This document shows positions 5,540 to 12,624 of a stretch of DNA of 14,493 bases, piece after piece; positions within the stretch are counted from its first letter, which is position 1, and every line of letters starts with the position of its first letter. The notes under the pieces are model-generated. The model searched no databases, had not been told where the DNA came from, and saw only the letters and a list, made by a program, of their open reading frames with translations. This DNA comes from Lachnospiraceae bacterium (GTDB lineage: Bacteria > Bacillota > Clostridia > Lachnospirales > Lachnospiraceae). A program made the position numbers and the translations under genes. The stretch lies in NCBI GenBank assembly GCA_017475845.1, contig JAFVEU010000301.1, positions 1 to 14,493 on the forward strand, in the 5' to 3' direction.

Positions 5540-7024
5540 ATGGACATTGTTTATAAGAGTACCAGAGACAACAGTATAAGAGTAAGCGCCTCGGAAGCCA
5601 TATTAAAGGGGTTGAGCGACGAAGGCGGACTCTTTGTCCCGGAAAGCATTCCAGCCCTGGATGTCTCCCTTGAAGAGCTTTCAAGGATGGATTACAGGGG
5701 AACTGCATTCCATATACTGAAAAAGTTTCTTACGGACTTTACGGACGAGGAGCTTCATAACTGCATTAACAGCGCTTATGATGAAAAGTTTGACTGCCCT
5801 GCAGTGGCTCCCTTAAGGAAGGCCGGGAACGCTTATTATCTGGAACTCTTTCATGGCAGGACCATAGCATTTAAGGATATGGCTCTTTCCATCCTTCCCC
5901 ATCTTATGATCACTTCCGCAAGGAAGAAGGGGATTGAAAATGAGATAGTCATCCTTACTGCCACCAGCGGAGATACCGGGAAGGCGGCCCTTGCGGGCTT
6001 TGCAGATGTGCCCGGAACCCGGATCATCGTGTTTTTCCCGAAGGACGGGGTGAGTCCCGTACAGAAGAAACAGATGGTCACGGAAAAGGGTAAGAACACC
6101 CTGGTCATCGGGGTCAACGGGAATTTTGATGACTGTCAGTCCGCTGTGAAGCAGATGTTTTCCGACAGGGATCTGAAGGAAAGGCTTAATAAGAGGGGAT
6201 ATCAGTTTTCAAGTGCCAATTCCATAAACATTGGCCGTCTTATTCCCCAGATAGTTTATTATGTATATGCCTACGGTTCCCTTATTAAAGAAGGCGCGAT
6301 AAAGGCCGGAGACCGGATTAACGTGGTTGTACCCACGGGTAATTTCGGAAATATCCTGGCTGCTTATTACGCAAAGGAGATGGGGCTGCCCGTAGGTACC
6401 CTGATATGTGCTTCCAACGAGAATAAGGTTCTCTTCGATTTCTTTAATACGGGTGAGTATGACAGGAACAGGGAATTTATCCTGACCAGCTCTCCCTCTA
6501 TGGATATCCTTATATCCAGTAATCTGGAGAGGCTTATCTATCATATCTCGGGAAATGATGCAGACAGGAATGCACGTTTCATGGAAGAACTGAAGGAGTC
6601 CGGAAGATATAAGATCTCTCCGGAAATGAGAAACAGGCTTTCAGCCTTCAGGGCATATTATGCTTCGGAAAAGGATACTGCAGATAAAATAAGGGATCTC
6701 TACAGGGAGTCGGGTTATGTGATCGATACCCATACAGCGGTTGCAGGCTTTGCCTATGACAGCTACTTAAAGGATACGGGAGATGAAACGGTTACGGTTA
6801 TCGCATCCACAGCCAGCCCGTATAAATTTGCAAAGAGTGTCATGACCGCCATAGACCCTTCTTTTGCTTCCGGGGAAGATTTCCCGCTTATCGACGAGCT
6901 TTCAAAGCTTTCGGGCGTACCGGTTCCAGGGGCTGTAAGTGAGATAAGAGATGCGGAGATCATCCATAAGACAGAGTGTGAAAAAGATCAGATGATGGAA
7001 CAGGTGGAAAAATTCCTGTCGTGA
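5540..7024 (+). CDS. thrC: Threonine synthase
   Basis: PLP enzyme converting O-phosphohomoserine to threonine, the last step of threonine synthesis. The 494 residues begin MDIVYKSTRD and carry the family start motif GLSDEGGLFVPE, the PLP lysine in GRTIAFKDMAL (Lys112), the phosphate-binding TATSGDTGKAA, SSANSINIGRLIPQ and VPTGNFGNILAAYYA. The length fits the bacterial/fungal type of about 490 residues. The ATG at 5540 is chosen because family proteins start here; a TTG at 5519 in the same frame lies inside the terminator stem. No Shine-Dalgarno sequence precedes either, and the predicted transcript start is almost at the ATG, so translation may be leaderless. The last four bases overlap the start of the next gene (GTGA). 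Confidence 0.95.
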   Translation: MDIVYKSTRDNSIRVSASEAILKGLSDEGGLFVPESIPALDVSLEELSRMDYRGTAFHILKKFLTDFTDEELHNCINSAYDEKFDCPAVAPLRKAGNAYYLELFHGRTIAFKDMALSILPHLMITSARKKGIENEIVILTATSGDTGKAALAGFADVPGTRIIVFFPKDGVSPVQKKQMVTEKGKNTLVIGVNGNFDDCQSAVKQMFSDRDLKERLNKRGYQFSSANSINIGRLIPQIVYYVYAYGSLIKEGAIKAGDRINVVVPTGNFGNILAAYYAKEMGLPVGTLICASNENKVLFDFFNTGEYDRNREFILTSSPSMDILISSNLERLIYHISGNDADRNARFMEELKESGRYKISPEMRNRLSAFRAYYASEKDTADKIRDLYRESGYVIDTHTAVAGFAYDSYLKDTGDETVTVIASTASPYKFAKSVMTAIDPSFASGEDFPLIDELSKLSGVPVPGAVSEIRDAEIIHKTECEKDQMMEQVEKFLS

Positions 7025-7443
7025 ATCAGAGTATGAAAGAGATCGAAGTAGAAGCTAAAGTCGAAAAACTTGAAGAAGTTCTTTCCTTTGTGGACGAGTT
7101 ACTTTCCGTGTATGACTGTCCTATGAAGACCCAGATACAGATCGATGTGGCGGTAGAGGAGATTTTTGTGAATATTGCCCACTATGCCTATGGTGAGGAT
7201 ACCGGGATGGCAGTGGTTTCCGCGGAAGTCAGCGGAGATCCAAGGTGCCTCTCCATCACTTTTTCTGATTCGGGAGTGCCCTATGATCCTCTGAAAAAGG
7301 AGGATCCGGATATCACCCTGAATGCGGAAGAAAGGCAGATAGGCGGTCTTGGCATCTACATGGTAAAGCAGTCCATGGATGCAGTGGATTATAAGTATGA
7401 AAACGGAAAGAACATATTTACAATAAAAAAATTCCTTAATTAA
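7021..7443 (+). CDS. RsbW/SpoIIAB-like ATP-binding anti-sigma factor kinase
   Basis: A GHKL-type (HATPase_c_2) protein of the class that binds a sigma factor and phosphorylates its STAS antagonist. The 140 residues show the N-box VEEIFVNIAHYAYG (45-58, with Glu47 and Asn51), the G1 box FSDSGVPYDP (81-90, Asp83) and the G2 box GGLGIYMVKQ (108-117). The C-terminal NIFTIKK strand is also typical. The partner antagonist is encoded directly downstream, but no sigma factor is nearby, so the target may be a sigma factor elsewhere or another protein. The GTG start overlaps the thrC stop by four bases; the only SD-like AGGTGG is 13 bases upstream, so translation probably depends on thrC. An ATG at 7033 is an alternative. 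Linkage to thrC is unusual. Confidence 0.85.
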   Translation: MNQSMKEIEVEAKVEKLEEVLSFVDELLSVYDCPMKTQIQIDVAVEEIFVNIAHYAYGEDTGMAVVSAEVSGDPRCLSITFSDSGVPYDPLKKEDPDITLNAEERQIGGLGIYMVKQSMDAVDYKYENGKNIFTIKKFLN

Positions 7444-7509
7444 CCGATATAAGAAACCCAAAGTTTTTCTGGAAACAGAGCATAAAATTTAAGTAGGAGG
7501 AAAAATAAA

Positions 7510-7809
7510 ATGCTCAACATCAGCAAAGAAGTAAACGGAAAGTCATGTGTTTATTATCTGGAGGGAAGGCTTGATACCACTACCGCTCCCCAGCTTGAAG
7601 GGGATATCAAGGAGTCCATTACGGATATCAACAGCCTTGTCATGGATCTTGCAAAGCTTGAATACATCTCCAGTGCCGGACTCAGGGTGCTGCTTTCAGC
7701 GCAGAAGACCATGAACAAGCAGGGCAGCATGGTTGTCAGGAATGTCAGGGATGAAGTGAACGAGATCTTTGATGTGACAGGTTTTGCCGATATTCTCACA
7801 ATAGAGTAA
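7510..7809 (+). CDS. RsbV/SpoIIAA-like STAS-domain anti-sigma factor antagonist
   Basis: A 99-residue single STAS domain. In this family the unphosphorylated form binds the kinase and frees its target, and phosphorylation of one Ser switches it off. The strand-loop YISSAGLRVLL (52-62) aligns with the SpoIIAA phosphorylation site and places the phosphoserine at Ser55. Other family features are LEGRLDTTTAPQLE (17-30) and VMDLAKLEYI (44-53). A perfect AGGAGG lies eight bases before the ATG, much stronger than the site of its kinase, so the antagonist is probably made in excess. It follows the kinase gene by 66 bases with no clear terminator or promoter between. Confidence 0.88.
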   Translation: MLNISKEVNGKSCVYYLEGRLDTTTAPQLEGDIKESITDINSLVMDLAKLEYISSAGLRVLLSAQKTMNKQGSMVVRNVRDEVNEIFDVTGFADILTIE

Positions 7810-7835
7810 GGAAAATATCAGGCGATCATTTTTCC
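7810..7835. terminator. Weak hairpin between convergent genes
   Basis: GGAAAA (7810-7815) can pair with TTTTCC (7830-7835) around an imperfect inner segment. It spans the 16-base gap between the STAS gene stop and the stop of the minus-strand CheX-like gene and overlaps the latter. It is AT-rich and short, so this is a tentative bidirectional terminator at best. Confidence 0.25.
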
Positions 7836-8266
7836 GAGAGAACGAAATTAACTGTTCCGAATTTGAAATCGACAGGCATCACATAAGTATCGGAGTATGC
7901 TTTCAGCGGTTCGCCGTTGGAAGCAGATACCGGTGGTGTCAGGGTTGATTCTATGTTTTCGGTTTCGGAGAGATTGACGAGGAAGAGGCCGTTATGAAGG
8001 TTCAGGAAATCAGCGGCCAGTTCGTTTATTATCTCATCGTAATGATCAAGCTCTATCTTTGAATATTTGGCTGCAAAAATAGTAAGCACCTCGGGCTCGG
8101 CATAGATGGCGGAAAGTGCATTGTAATCGCCGGTTATTCCTTGGGCTATATGACAGCCTTCGGGAATGTCATGAACGATCTCGGTAGGTCTGGAAGTGAT
8201 ATTCTCGTCCACAAAGCGGTTCAGATTAAAGATGAGTTCAGCCAGATATATTGATTTTCTGGTCAT
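7826..8266 (-). CDS. CheX-like (CheC/CheX/FliY-type) phosphatase-domain protein
   Basis: Proteins of the CheC/CheX family dephosphorylate CheY-type receivers. The 146 residues contain GDYNALSAIYA (46-56) and DEIINELAADFLNLHNGLF (77-95), which fit the family pattern of a strand before a helix carrying E-x-x-N. Here the aligned helix reads Asp86-Phe-Leu-Asn89 followed by Gly93, a conservative Glu to Asp change at the catalytic acid. A C-terminal strand pair (about 128-144) completes the domain. The ATG directly abuts the stop codon of the CheY-like gene upstream (TAA-ATG, no gap), so the two are co-translated and the receiver is the obvious substrate. There is no transmembrane segment or signal peptide. 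Family assignment is by pattern only. Confidence 0.6.
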   Translation of the reverse strand: MTRKSIYLAELIFNLNRFVDENITSRPTEIVHDIPEGCHIAQGITGDYNALSAIYAEPEVLTIFAAKYSKIELDHYDEIINELAADFLNLHNGLFLVNLSETENIESTLTPPVSASNGEPLKAYSDTYVMPVDFKFGTVNFVLSEK

Positions 8267-8647
8267 TTATTCTTCACCTCCGGAAATGTGTTCAAGGGCA
8301 TTTTTAATCTGTTCCGGTGTGGTAGGCTTTTGCAGGAAATCTTTCGCTCCGGCTTTGATGGCTTCCCTCAGATGGACCTGAGTTCCGACGGAAGAGACCA
8401 TTATGATGTATGCGTCCGGATCAGCTTCACAGATTTCTCTTGCGGCTGTGATACCGTCTTTTACGGGCATAACTATGTCGAGGAATACAACATCGGGCCG
8501 CTCGCTGATGTAAACATCAATAGCCGCCTGTCCGTCGAATACTTCCTTTATGTTTTTGCATCCAAGTCCCTTAAGACCGTCCCTTAAGTTTTTTCTGGCC
8601 AGGAGTGAATCATCGCAAATCAATACCTTGAGATCTGATATTTCCAT
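8267..8647 (-). CDS. Stand-alone CheY-like response regulator receiver
   Basis: The 126 residues form one receiver domain without an output domain. The acidic pocket is Asp12-Asp13 (ICDDS), the phosphoacceptor is Asp57 (VVFLDIVMP), the conserved Ser/Thr is Ser85 (IMVSSVG) and the conserved Lys is Lys107 (LQKP). It is likely phosphorylated by an unlinked kinase and reset by the CheX-like protein encoded next to it. An AGGAGG lies at 8663-8668, 15 bases before the ATG at 8647, longer than usual. No better ATG/GTG/TTG exists between, so translation may be inefficient. Expression is from the minus-strand promoter at 8706-8734. Confidence 0.92.
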   Translation of the reverse strand: MEISDLKVLICDDSLLARKNLRDGLKGLGCKNIKEVFDGQAAIDVYISERPDVVFLDIVMPVKDGITAAREICEADPDAYIIMVSSVGTQVHLREAIKAGAKDFLQKPTTPEQIKNALEHISGGEE

Positions 8648-8705
8648 TATTATTGTTAAGAGCCTCCTTCGTGATCATACTCGTACAAAGCAAATACGCT
8701 CTTTT

Positions 8706-8734
8706 ATTATATATCAAAAGAATTGTATTTACAA
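8706..8734 (-). promoter_or_regulatory. Promoter of the CheY/CheX-like operon
   Basis: On the minus strand, -35 TTGTAA (8734-8729), a 17-base spacer and a perfect -10 TATAAT (8711-8706). The predicted transcript start near 8699 gives a leader of about 52 bases before the ATG at 8647. Confidence 0.7.
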
Positions 8735-8743
8735 TGATTATCA
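8729..8743. promoter_or_regulatory. Fur/PerR-family-like operator in the divergent region
   Basis: TTACAATGATTATCA matches 13 of 15 positions of the Bacillus Fur box TGATAATnATTATCA and 13 of 15 of the PerR box TTATAATnATTATAA, counting the central n as a match. It overlaps the -35 of the minus-strand promoter, where a repressor would block transcription. A 6-2-6 palindrome ATTGTATTTACAAT (8722-8735) overlaps it. I found no convincing plus-strand promoter for citrate synthase in the 164-base gap. Confidence 0.35.
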
Positions 8744-8811
8744 AAGAACGAATACAAGCTGCGAATGATAATGCGCAGTTATTATATAACAAATAAAACG
8801 GAGGGATCTGC

Positions 8812-10182
8812 ATGGCAGACAACGAGATCAACTATTCCGAGATTACTCCCGAAATAAGGACACTGGCGGAGGAAGCTGCCAGATCTACGGTAATAGATTC
8901 TGAACTGTATTTAAAATATGACGTAAAGAGAGGTCTCCGTGACCTTAACGGTAAGGGCGTTCTGGCAGGCCTTACTCATATTTCCGATATCCAGGCAAAG
9001 AAAGTGGTGGATGGGAAGGAAATTCCCATAGAGGGGCACCTCTATTACAGGGGATACGAGATAGAAGATCTGGTGAAGGGTTTTACCGCAGAAAAGCGCT
9101 TTGGCTTTGAGGAGATCACCTATCTGCTCCTTTTCGGACGTCTGCCGGACAGGAGTGAGCTTGAGAGCTTCAGCAATCTCCTGGGATCCTACAGGTCTCT
9201 TCCCACAAGCTTTGTCCGGGATATAATAATGAAGGCACCAAGCCGTGATATGATGAACAGTCTGGCACGAAGTGTGCTCACTCTTTATACCTATGATGAT
9301 GCTGCTGATGACATCAGCATCCCCAATGTGCTGAGACAGTGCTTACAGCTTATAGCCCTTTTTCCCATGCTGTCTGTATACGGCTTCCACGCCTATACCC
9401 ATTATCATGACGGGGCCAGTCTTATAATCCATCAGCCGGACAAGGGGCTTTCAACAGCGGAAAACCTCTTAAGGATCTTAAGGCCCGATTCGGAATACAC
9501 CGAGCTTGAAGCCAGGATCCTGGACGTGGCTCTGGTCCTCCACATGGATCACGGCGGAGGTAATAACTCCACCTTTACCACCCATGTTGTTTCCTCCACA
9601 GGTACGGACACCTATTCCGTGATCGCTGCGTCCCTTGGTTCACTTAAGGGACCGAGACACGGCGGCGCCAATATAAAGGTCATCCAGATGATGGAGGACT
9701 TAAAGGAGAACGTATCGGATGTCACGGATGAGGATGCAGTCAGGGATTATCTATGGAAGCTTCTTAATAAAGAGGCCTTTGACAGAAAGGGTCTCATCTA
9801 CGGTATGGGACATGCGGTTTATTCCATTTCCGATCCCAGGGAAAAGATCTTCAGATCTTACGTGGAGCTTCTGGCAGACGAAAAGGGATATTCACAGGAA
9901 TTCAATCTCTATGCCATGATAGAGCGCCTGGGTCCCGAGATCATCGCAAAGGAGAGGCAGATGTACAAGGGTGTATGCTGCAACGTGGACTTTTATTCCG
10001 GCTTTGTATATAAGATGCTGGGACTTCCTGAGGAGTTGTTCACACCTATCTTTGCCTGTGCGAGGATCGCAGGCTGGGGGGCTCACAGAATAGAAGAGCT
10101 GAGTAATAACGGAAAGATCATAAGGCCCGCTTATAAGCCCGTATCGCCCATCAGCAGTTATATTCCCCTTGGCGACAGGTAA
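8812..10182 (+). CDS. gltA: Citrate synthase (Si-type family)
   Basis: Condenses acetyl-CoA and oxaloacetate to citrate, here probably feeding glutamate synthesis in an anaerobe with a partial TCA pathway. The 456 residues carry the family catalytic residues: His283 in LKGPRHGGAN, His334 in GMGHAVY and Asp393 in NVDFYSGFVYKMLG. The first motif, usually HADHE, reads HMDHGGGNNSTF (244-255), with the Glu replaced by Gly and one extra residue, so this is a divergent branch. A 2-methylcitrate synthase activity cannot be excluded. The N-terminal extension of about 45 residues before the first family motif is also seen in other clostridial members, as far as I recall. GGAGGG six bases upstream of the ATG supports the start. 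It is a single-gene unit ended by the terminator at 10195-10223; no aconitase or isocitrate dehydrogenase is nearby. Confidence 0.93.
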   Translation: MADNEINYSEITPEIRTLAEEAARSTVIDSELYLKYDVKRGLRDLNGKGVLAGLTHISDIQAKKVVDGKEIPIEGHLYYRGYEIEDLVKGFTAEKRFGFEEITYLLLFGRLPDRSELESFSNLLGSYRSLPTSFVRDIIMKAPSRDMMNSLARSVLTLYTYDDAADDISIPNVLRQCLQLIALFPMLSVYGFHAYTHYHDGASLIIHQPDKGLSTAENLLRILRPDSEYTELEARILDVALVLHMDHGGGNNSTFTTHVVSSTGTDTYSVIAASLGSLKGPRHGGANIKVIQMMEDLKENVSDVTDEDAVRDYLWKLLNKEAFDRKGLIYGMGHAVYSISDPREKIFRSYVELLADEKGYSQEFNLYAMIERLGPEIIAKERQMYKGVCCNVDFYSGFVYKMLGLPEELFTPIFACARIAGWGAHRIEELSNNGKIIRPAYKPVSPISSYIPLGDR

Positions 10183-10194
10183 ATATATGATACA

Positions 10195-10223
10195 AAAAAC
10201 CGGAGCATCGCGCTCCGGTTTTT
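10195..10223. terminator. Bidirectional intrinsic terminator after citrate synthase
   Basis: AAAAACCGGAGC (10195-10206) and GCTCCGGTTTTT (10212-10223) form a perfect 12-base stem with a five-base loop ATCGC and a T-run on both strands. It can end the citrate synthase transcript on the plus strand and the small membrane protein transcript on the minus strand. Confidence 0.92.
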
Positions 10224-10254
10224 ATATGAAGATATTATCTTGTATTATCTTTGA

Positions 10255-10608
10255 TCACTTAAGGTATTTATCCTGGGATATTCTGGTCATTGAAGCGAAG
10301 ACTATGCAGGTTGCAAGTAATATCCCCGTGATTGTAAGGCTGGCCCAAAGGGGTATATCAAAGAAATTATCGATTATAAGGGATATTATACCCAGTACAA
10401 GGAAAATGCAGCCGCAGATAATATCTATGGGGAACATGGCCTTTATAAAACCCTGGGGGTCCCTGGGGGAGATAAGGTCTATGTCCTTGCCTACCAGCTG
10501 GCTTGAAAGAGAACCGGTGGTCTTCATCTTTATGCCGGAATATATGACATAGATACCTGCCAGTATCTCTATTATGTCAAAGACGTTGTTAAAACCAGAG
10601 TTGTTCAT
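10255..10608 (-). CDS. Small three-helix membrane protein of unknown function
   Basis: I do not recognise the family. The 117 residues have three hydrophobic segments (about 9-27, 58-80 and 88-107). Between the first and second lies a polar loop, GSLSSQLVGKDIDLISPRDPQ (32-52, less its ends), that is probably cytoplasmic by the charge pattern. No catalytic motif is evident. A GGAAGG lies 14 bases before the ATG (10623-10628), a long spacing. A near-consensus promoter (10703-10731) and the shared terminator at 10195-10223 show it is a genuine single-gene unit. Confidence 0.7.
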   Translation of the reverse strand: MNNSGFNNVFDIIEILAGIYVIYSGIKMKTTGSLSSQLVGKDIDLISPRDPQGFIKAMFPIDIICGCIFLVLGIISLIIDNFFDIPLWASLTITGILLATCIVFASMTRISQDKYLK

Positions 10609-10702
10609 GTATATCTGTAATTCCTTCCTTTGTTGTATGGCAATTGCTGAATAGTAGTGATACAGCGGACCGCACCGTTTCCTTCAGCAGCACCCGCAGT
10701 TC

Positions 10703-10731
10703 ATAATAGCAGAATGTATGTTTTTTATCAA
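10703..10731 (-). promoter_or_regulatory. Promoter of the small membrane protein gene
   Basis: On the minus strand, -35 TTGATA (10731-10726), a 17-base spacer and -10 TATTAT (10708-10703), each five of six to consensus. The predicted start near 10696 leaves a leader of about 88 bases in which I see no recognised element. Confidence 0.7.
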
Positions 10732-10752
10732 CTTTGTGATCGTAAGCATATC

Positions 10753-10777
10753 AAAAGCCGGATATTGCTACCCGGCT
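10753..10777 (-). terminator. Intrinsic terminator of the sugar-uptake operon
   Basis: On the minus strand AGCCGG (10777-10772) pairs with CCGGCT (10761-10756) around a ten-base loop. The T-run TTTT (10756-10753) ends the structure. It lies 25 bases after the GH43 stop codon. Confidence 0.75.
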
Positions 10778-10802
10778 CCCGATTAAACTTGCAAACAAGA
10801 GA

Positions 10803-11786
10803 TTATTGGTGGTCATAGGGAAAGATGGTCTTTATATTCCCGTCACTGTCCATATCCAGCCTGGTATATTTCACGCATCTTTCGTGGGTCACCCCTCCGG
10901 AAAGCTCGCAGTCATGGTAGAAGATATACCATTCGCCGTCTATCTGTAATATTGAGTGATGGGTAGTCCATCCGAGAACCGGCTCCATTATGCGGCCCTT
11001 ATAGGTAAAGGGACCATCCGGCATGTCACCTACGGCATAGCACAGGTAATGGGTTGTTCCGGTGGAATAGGAGAGATAGTATTTCCCGTTGAACTTATTC
11101 ATCCAGGGTCCTTCAAAATAGCGCCTGTCTTCATCGGATGCCTTCAGGGGCTCTCCCTTTTCGTCAAGGATAGTAAGGTTTTTGGGAGTGGTGATAAAAT
11201 GGGTCATATCTCCGGAAAACTCCGCAAACATAGGGCCAAGGGCTTTGTCGTCCCCTGAAGGCCGCTTTTCATCCGGATTGAATTTTCCGGACTGCCACAT
11301 TTCAAGCTGACCGCCCCAGAGACCTCCGTAATAGCAATATATCCTGCCGTCATCATCTAAAAGTACCGCCGGATCGATGCTGTAGCTTCCCTCGATATAG
11401 TTTTCCTGAGGAGTGAAGGGACCGGTGGGAGAGTCGCTTTCCGCAACTCCTATACGGAAGATATCATCCTTATCCTTTGCGGGGAATACAAGATAATATT
11501 TCCCGTTCACATATATTGCGTCCGGTGCCCACATCTGTCTGGAAACCCAGGGAACATCCTTATATGAAAGGGCAAGACCATTATCCACACATTCTGAATC
11601 CAGACTGTCCATTGACAGCACATGATAGTCCTCCATTTTATACTGCTCGCCGTCATCATCATCGGGGATATCAAGCTCCACATCATGAGAGGGGTAGATA
11701 TATATCTTCCCGTTAAATACATGAGCGGAGGGGTCGGCAGTATATATATTTTTGACCAGTGGTTTTCTTTCGTTTTCTCGTCTCAT
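10803..11786 (-). CDS. Cytoplasmic GH43 glycosidase (beta-xylosidase or alpha-L-arabinofuranosidase type)
   Basis: GH43 enzymes are five-bladed beta-propellers that hydrolyse arabino- and xylo-oligosaccharides by inversion. The 327 residues show the expected acid triad: Asp18 (YTADPSAHVF), Asp138 (SYSIDPAVLLDDDG) and Glu225 (YFEGPWM). Also present are MWAPDAIYVNGKYYLVF (85-101) and TTHHSIL (274-280), the latter near the metal site of related enzymes. There is no signal peptide and no extra carbohydrate-binding domain, so it acts inside the cell on imported oligosaccharides. It is the last gene of the operon; the ATG has AGGAG six bases upstream, overlapping the stop of the preceding permease. 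The exact substrate cannot be read from sequence. Confidence 0.9.
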   Translation of the reverse strand: MRRENERKPLVKNIYTADPSAHVFNGKIYIYPSHDVELDIPDDDDGEQYKMEDYHVLSMDSLDSECVDNGLALSYKDVPWVSRQMWAPDAIYVNGKYYLVFPAKDKDDIFRIGVAESDSPTGPFTPQENYIEGSYSIDPAVLLDDDGRIYCYYGGLWGGQLEMWQSGKFNPDEKRPSGDDKALGPMFAEFSGDMTHFITTPKNLTILDEKGEPLKASDEDRRYFEGPWMNKFNGKYYLSYSTGTTHYLCYAVGDMPDGPFTYKGRIMEPVLGWTTHHSILQIDGEWYIFYHDCELSGGVTHERCVKYTRLDMDSDGNIKTIFPYDHQ

Positions 11787-11789
11787 GCT

Positions 11790-12611
11790 TTACTCCTTGA
11801 CAGCGCCGGCTGTAAGACCTTCAACGATCTGGTTACTGAACAGGCAGTAAACTATGATCGTAGGGATGATGGCTATAACGATGGCCGCAAACATCTGTGA
11901 ATAGTTGGTGTTATAGGGACCTACGAACTTTGACAGTGAAACAGGAAGGGTCTTCTTGCTGTCATCTGAGATGAATACCATGGCAAGGAGCAGCTCGTTC
12001 CAGTTTGCTATAAAGGTCATAAGACCTGTAACGAAAAGACCCGTTTTTGCAAGAGGCAGGCAGATTTTCAGGAATATCTGGTAAATATTGCAGCCGTCTA
12101 TGCAGGCCGATTCGATAAGCTCGTTGGGCAATCCCTTAAAGAAACCTGTCATTATGAATATGGTGGTGGGCAGCGAGAAGGTCAGGTAGGGGAGTATTAT
12201 GCCCCAGAGATTATTTGAAAGACCTATCTTCGCAAATCTGGTAAACAGAGGGATAAGTACGCAGTGTACCGGGATCATCATTCCGGTCATAAAGTATACG
12301 AGAACCAGACCGGAGATCTTCCACCTCATCCTTCCTATGGCGAAGGATACCGTTGATCCTAAGAACAGGCTGAGGATCAGGGTGATAACGCAGACAAAGA
12401 GGGAATTGGACATTGCGATCCCCAGCTTTCCTGCTGTCCATGCAAAGGTATAGTTGTCAATGAAAAAGCTTTTGGGTAATCCGAAGGGATCCGTAAAGAT
12501 CTCCTTATTGGTCTTAAAGGAAACAAAGAATACCCATACGAGAGGGGCCAGATAAATGATGGCTGTAATACTTAAAAAGAGATATATCAGAAATTTTACT
12601 ACCTTGTTCAT
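11790..12611 (-). CDS. CUT1 sugar ABC transporter permease, MalG type
   Basis: Inner-membrane channel subunit of a carbohydrate importer. The 273 residues have about six membrane helices and the EAA loop that contacts the ATPase (about 164-186: ELIESACIDGCN, then LP). The start MNKVVKFLIYLFLS and the C-terminal AGAVKE are typical of MalG-type permeases. An AGGAGGGG six bases before the ATG overlaps the stop of the other permease, 13 bases away. It pairs with that MalF-type permease to form the heterodimeric channel. Confidence 0.95.
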   Translation of the reverse strand: MNKVVKFLIYLFLSITAIIYLAPLVWVFFVSFKTNKEIFTDPFGLPKSFFIDNYTFAWTAGKLGIAMSNSLFVCVITLILSLFLGSTVSFAIGRMRWKISGLVLVYFMTGMMIPVHCVLIPLFTRFAKIGLSNNLWGIILPYLTFSLPTTIFIMTGFFKGLPNELIESACIDGCNIYQIFLKICLPLAKTGLFVTGLMTFIANWNELLLAMVFISDDSKKTLPVSLSKFVGPYNTNYSQMFAAIVIAIIPTIIVYCLFSNQIVEGLTAGAVKE

Positions 12612-12624
12612 AAAATGCCCCTCC

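Noticed and set aside
5442..5540. T-box or threonine attenuator before thrC
   Set aside because: The gap is under 100 bases, has no T-box sequence and no leader peptide with threonine codons; the only hairpin fits the terminator of the preceding gene.
7444..7509. Separate promoter for the STAS antagonist gene
   Set aside because: TAAAAT at 7483-7488 resembles a -10, but there is no -35 at a suitable distance; co-transcription with the kinase gene is simpler.
8610..8831. 73-residue minus-strand reading frame across the divergent gap
   Set aside because: It begins inside the citrate synthase gene and overlaps the promoter and the start of the CheY-like gene in another frame; it has no SD site and no recognisable sequence.
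10169..10552. 127-residue plus-strand reading frame after citrate synthase
   Set aside because: It runs through the bidirectional terminator and lies opposite the small membrane protein gene, which has a promoter and hydrophobic helices; it is a shadow.
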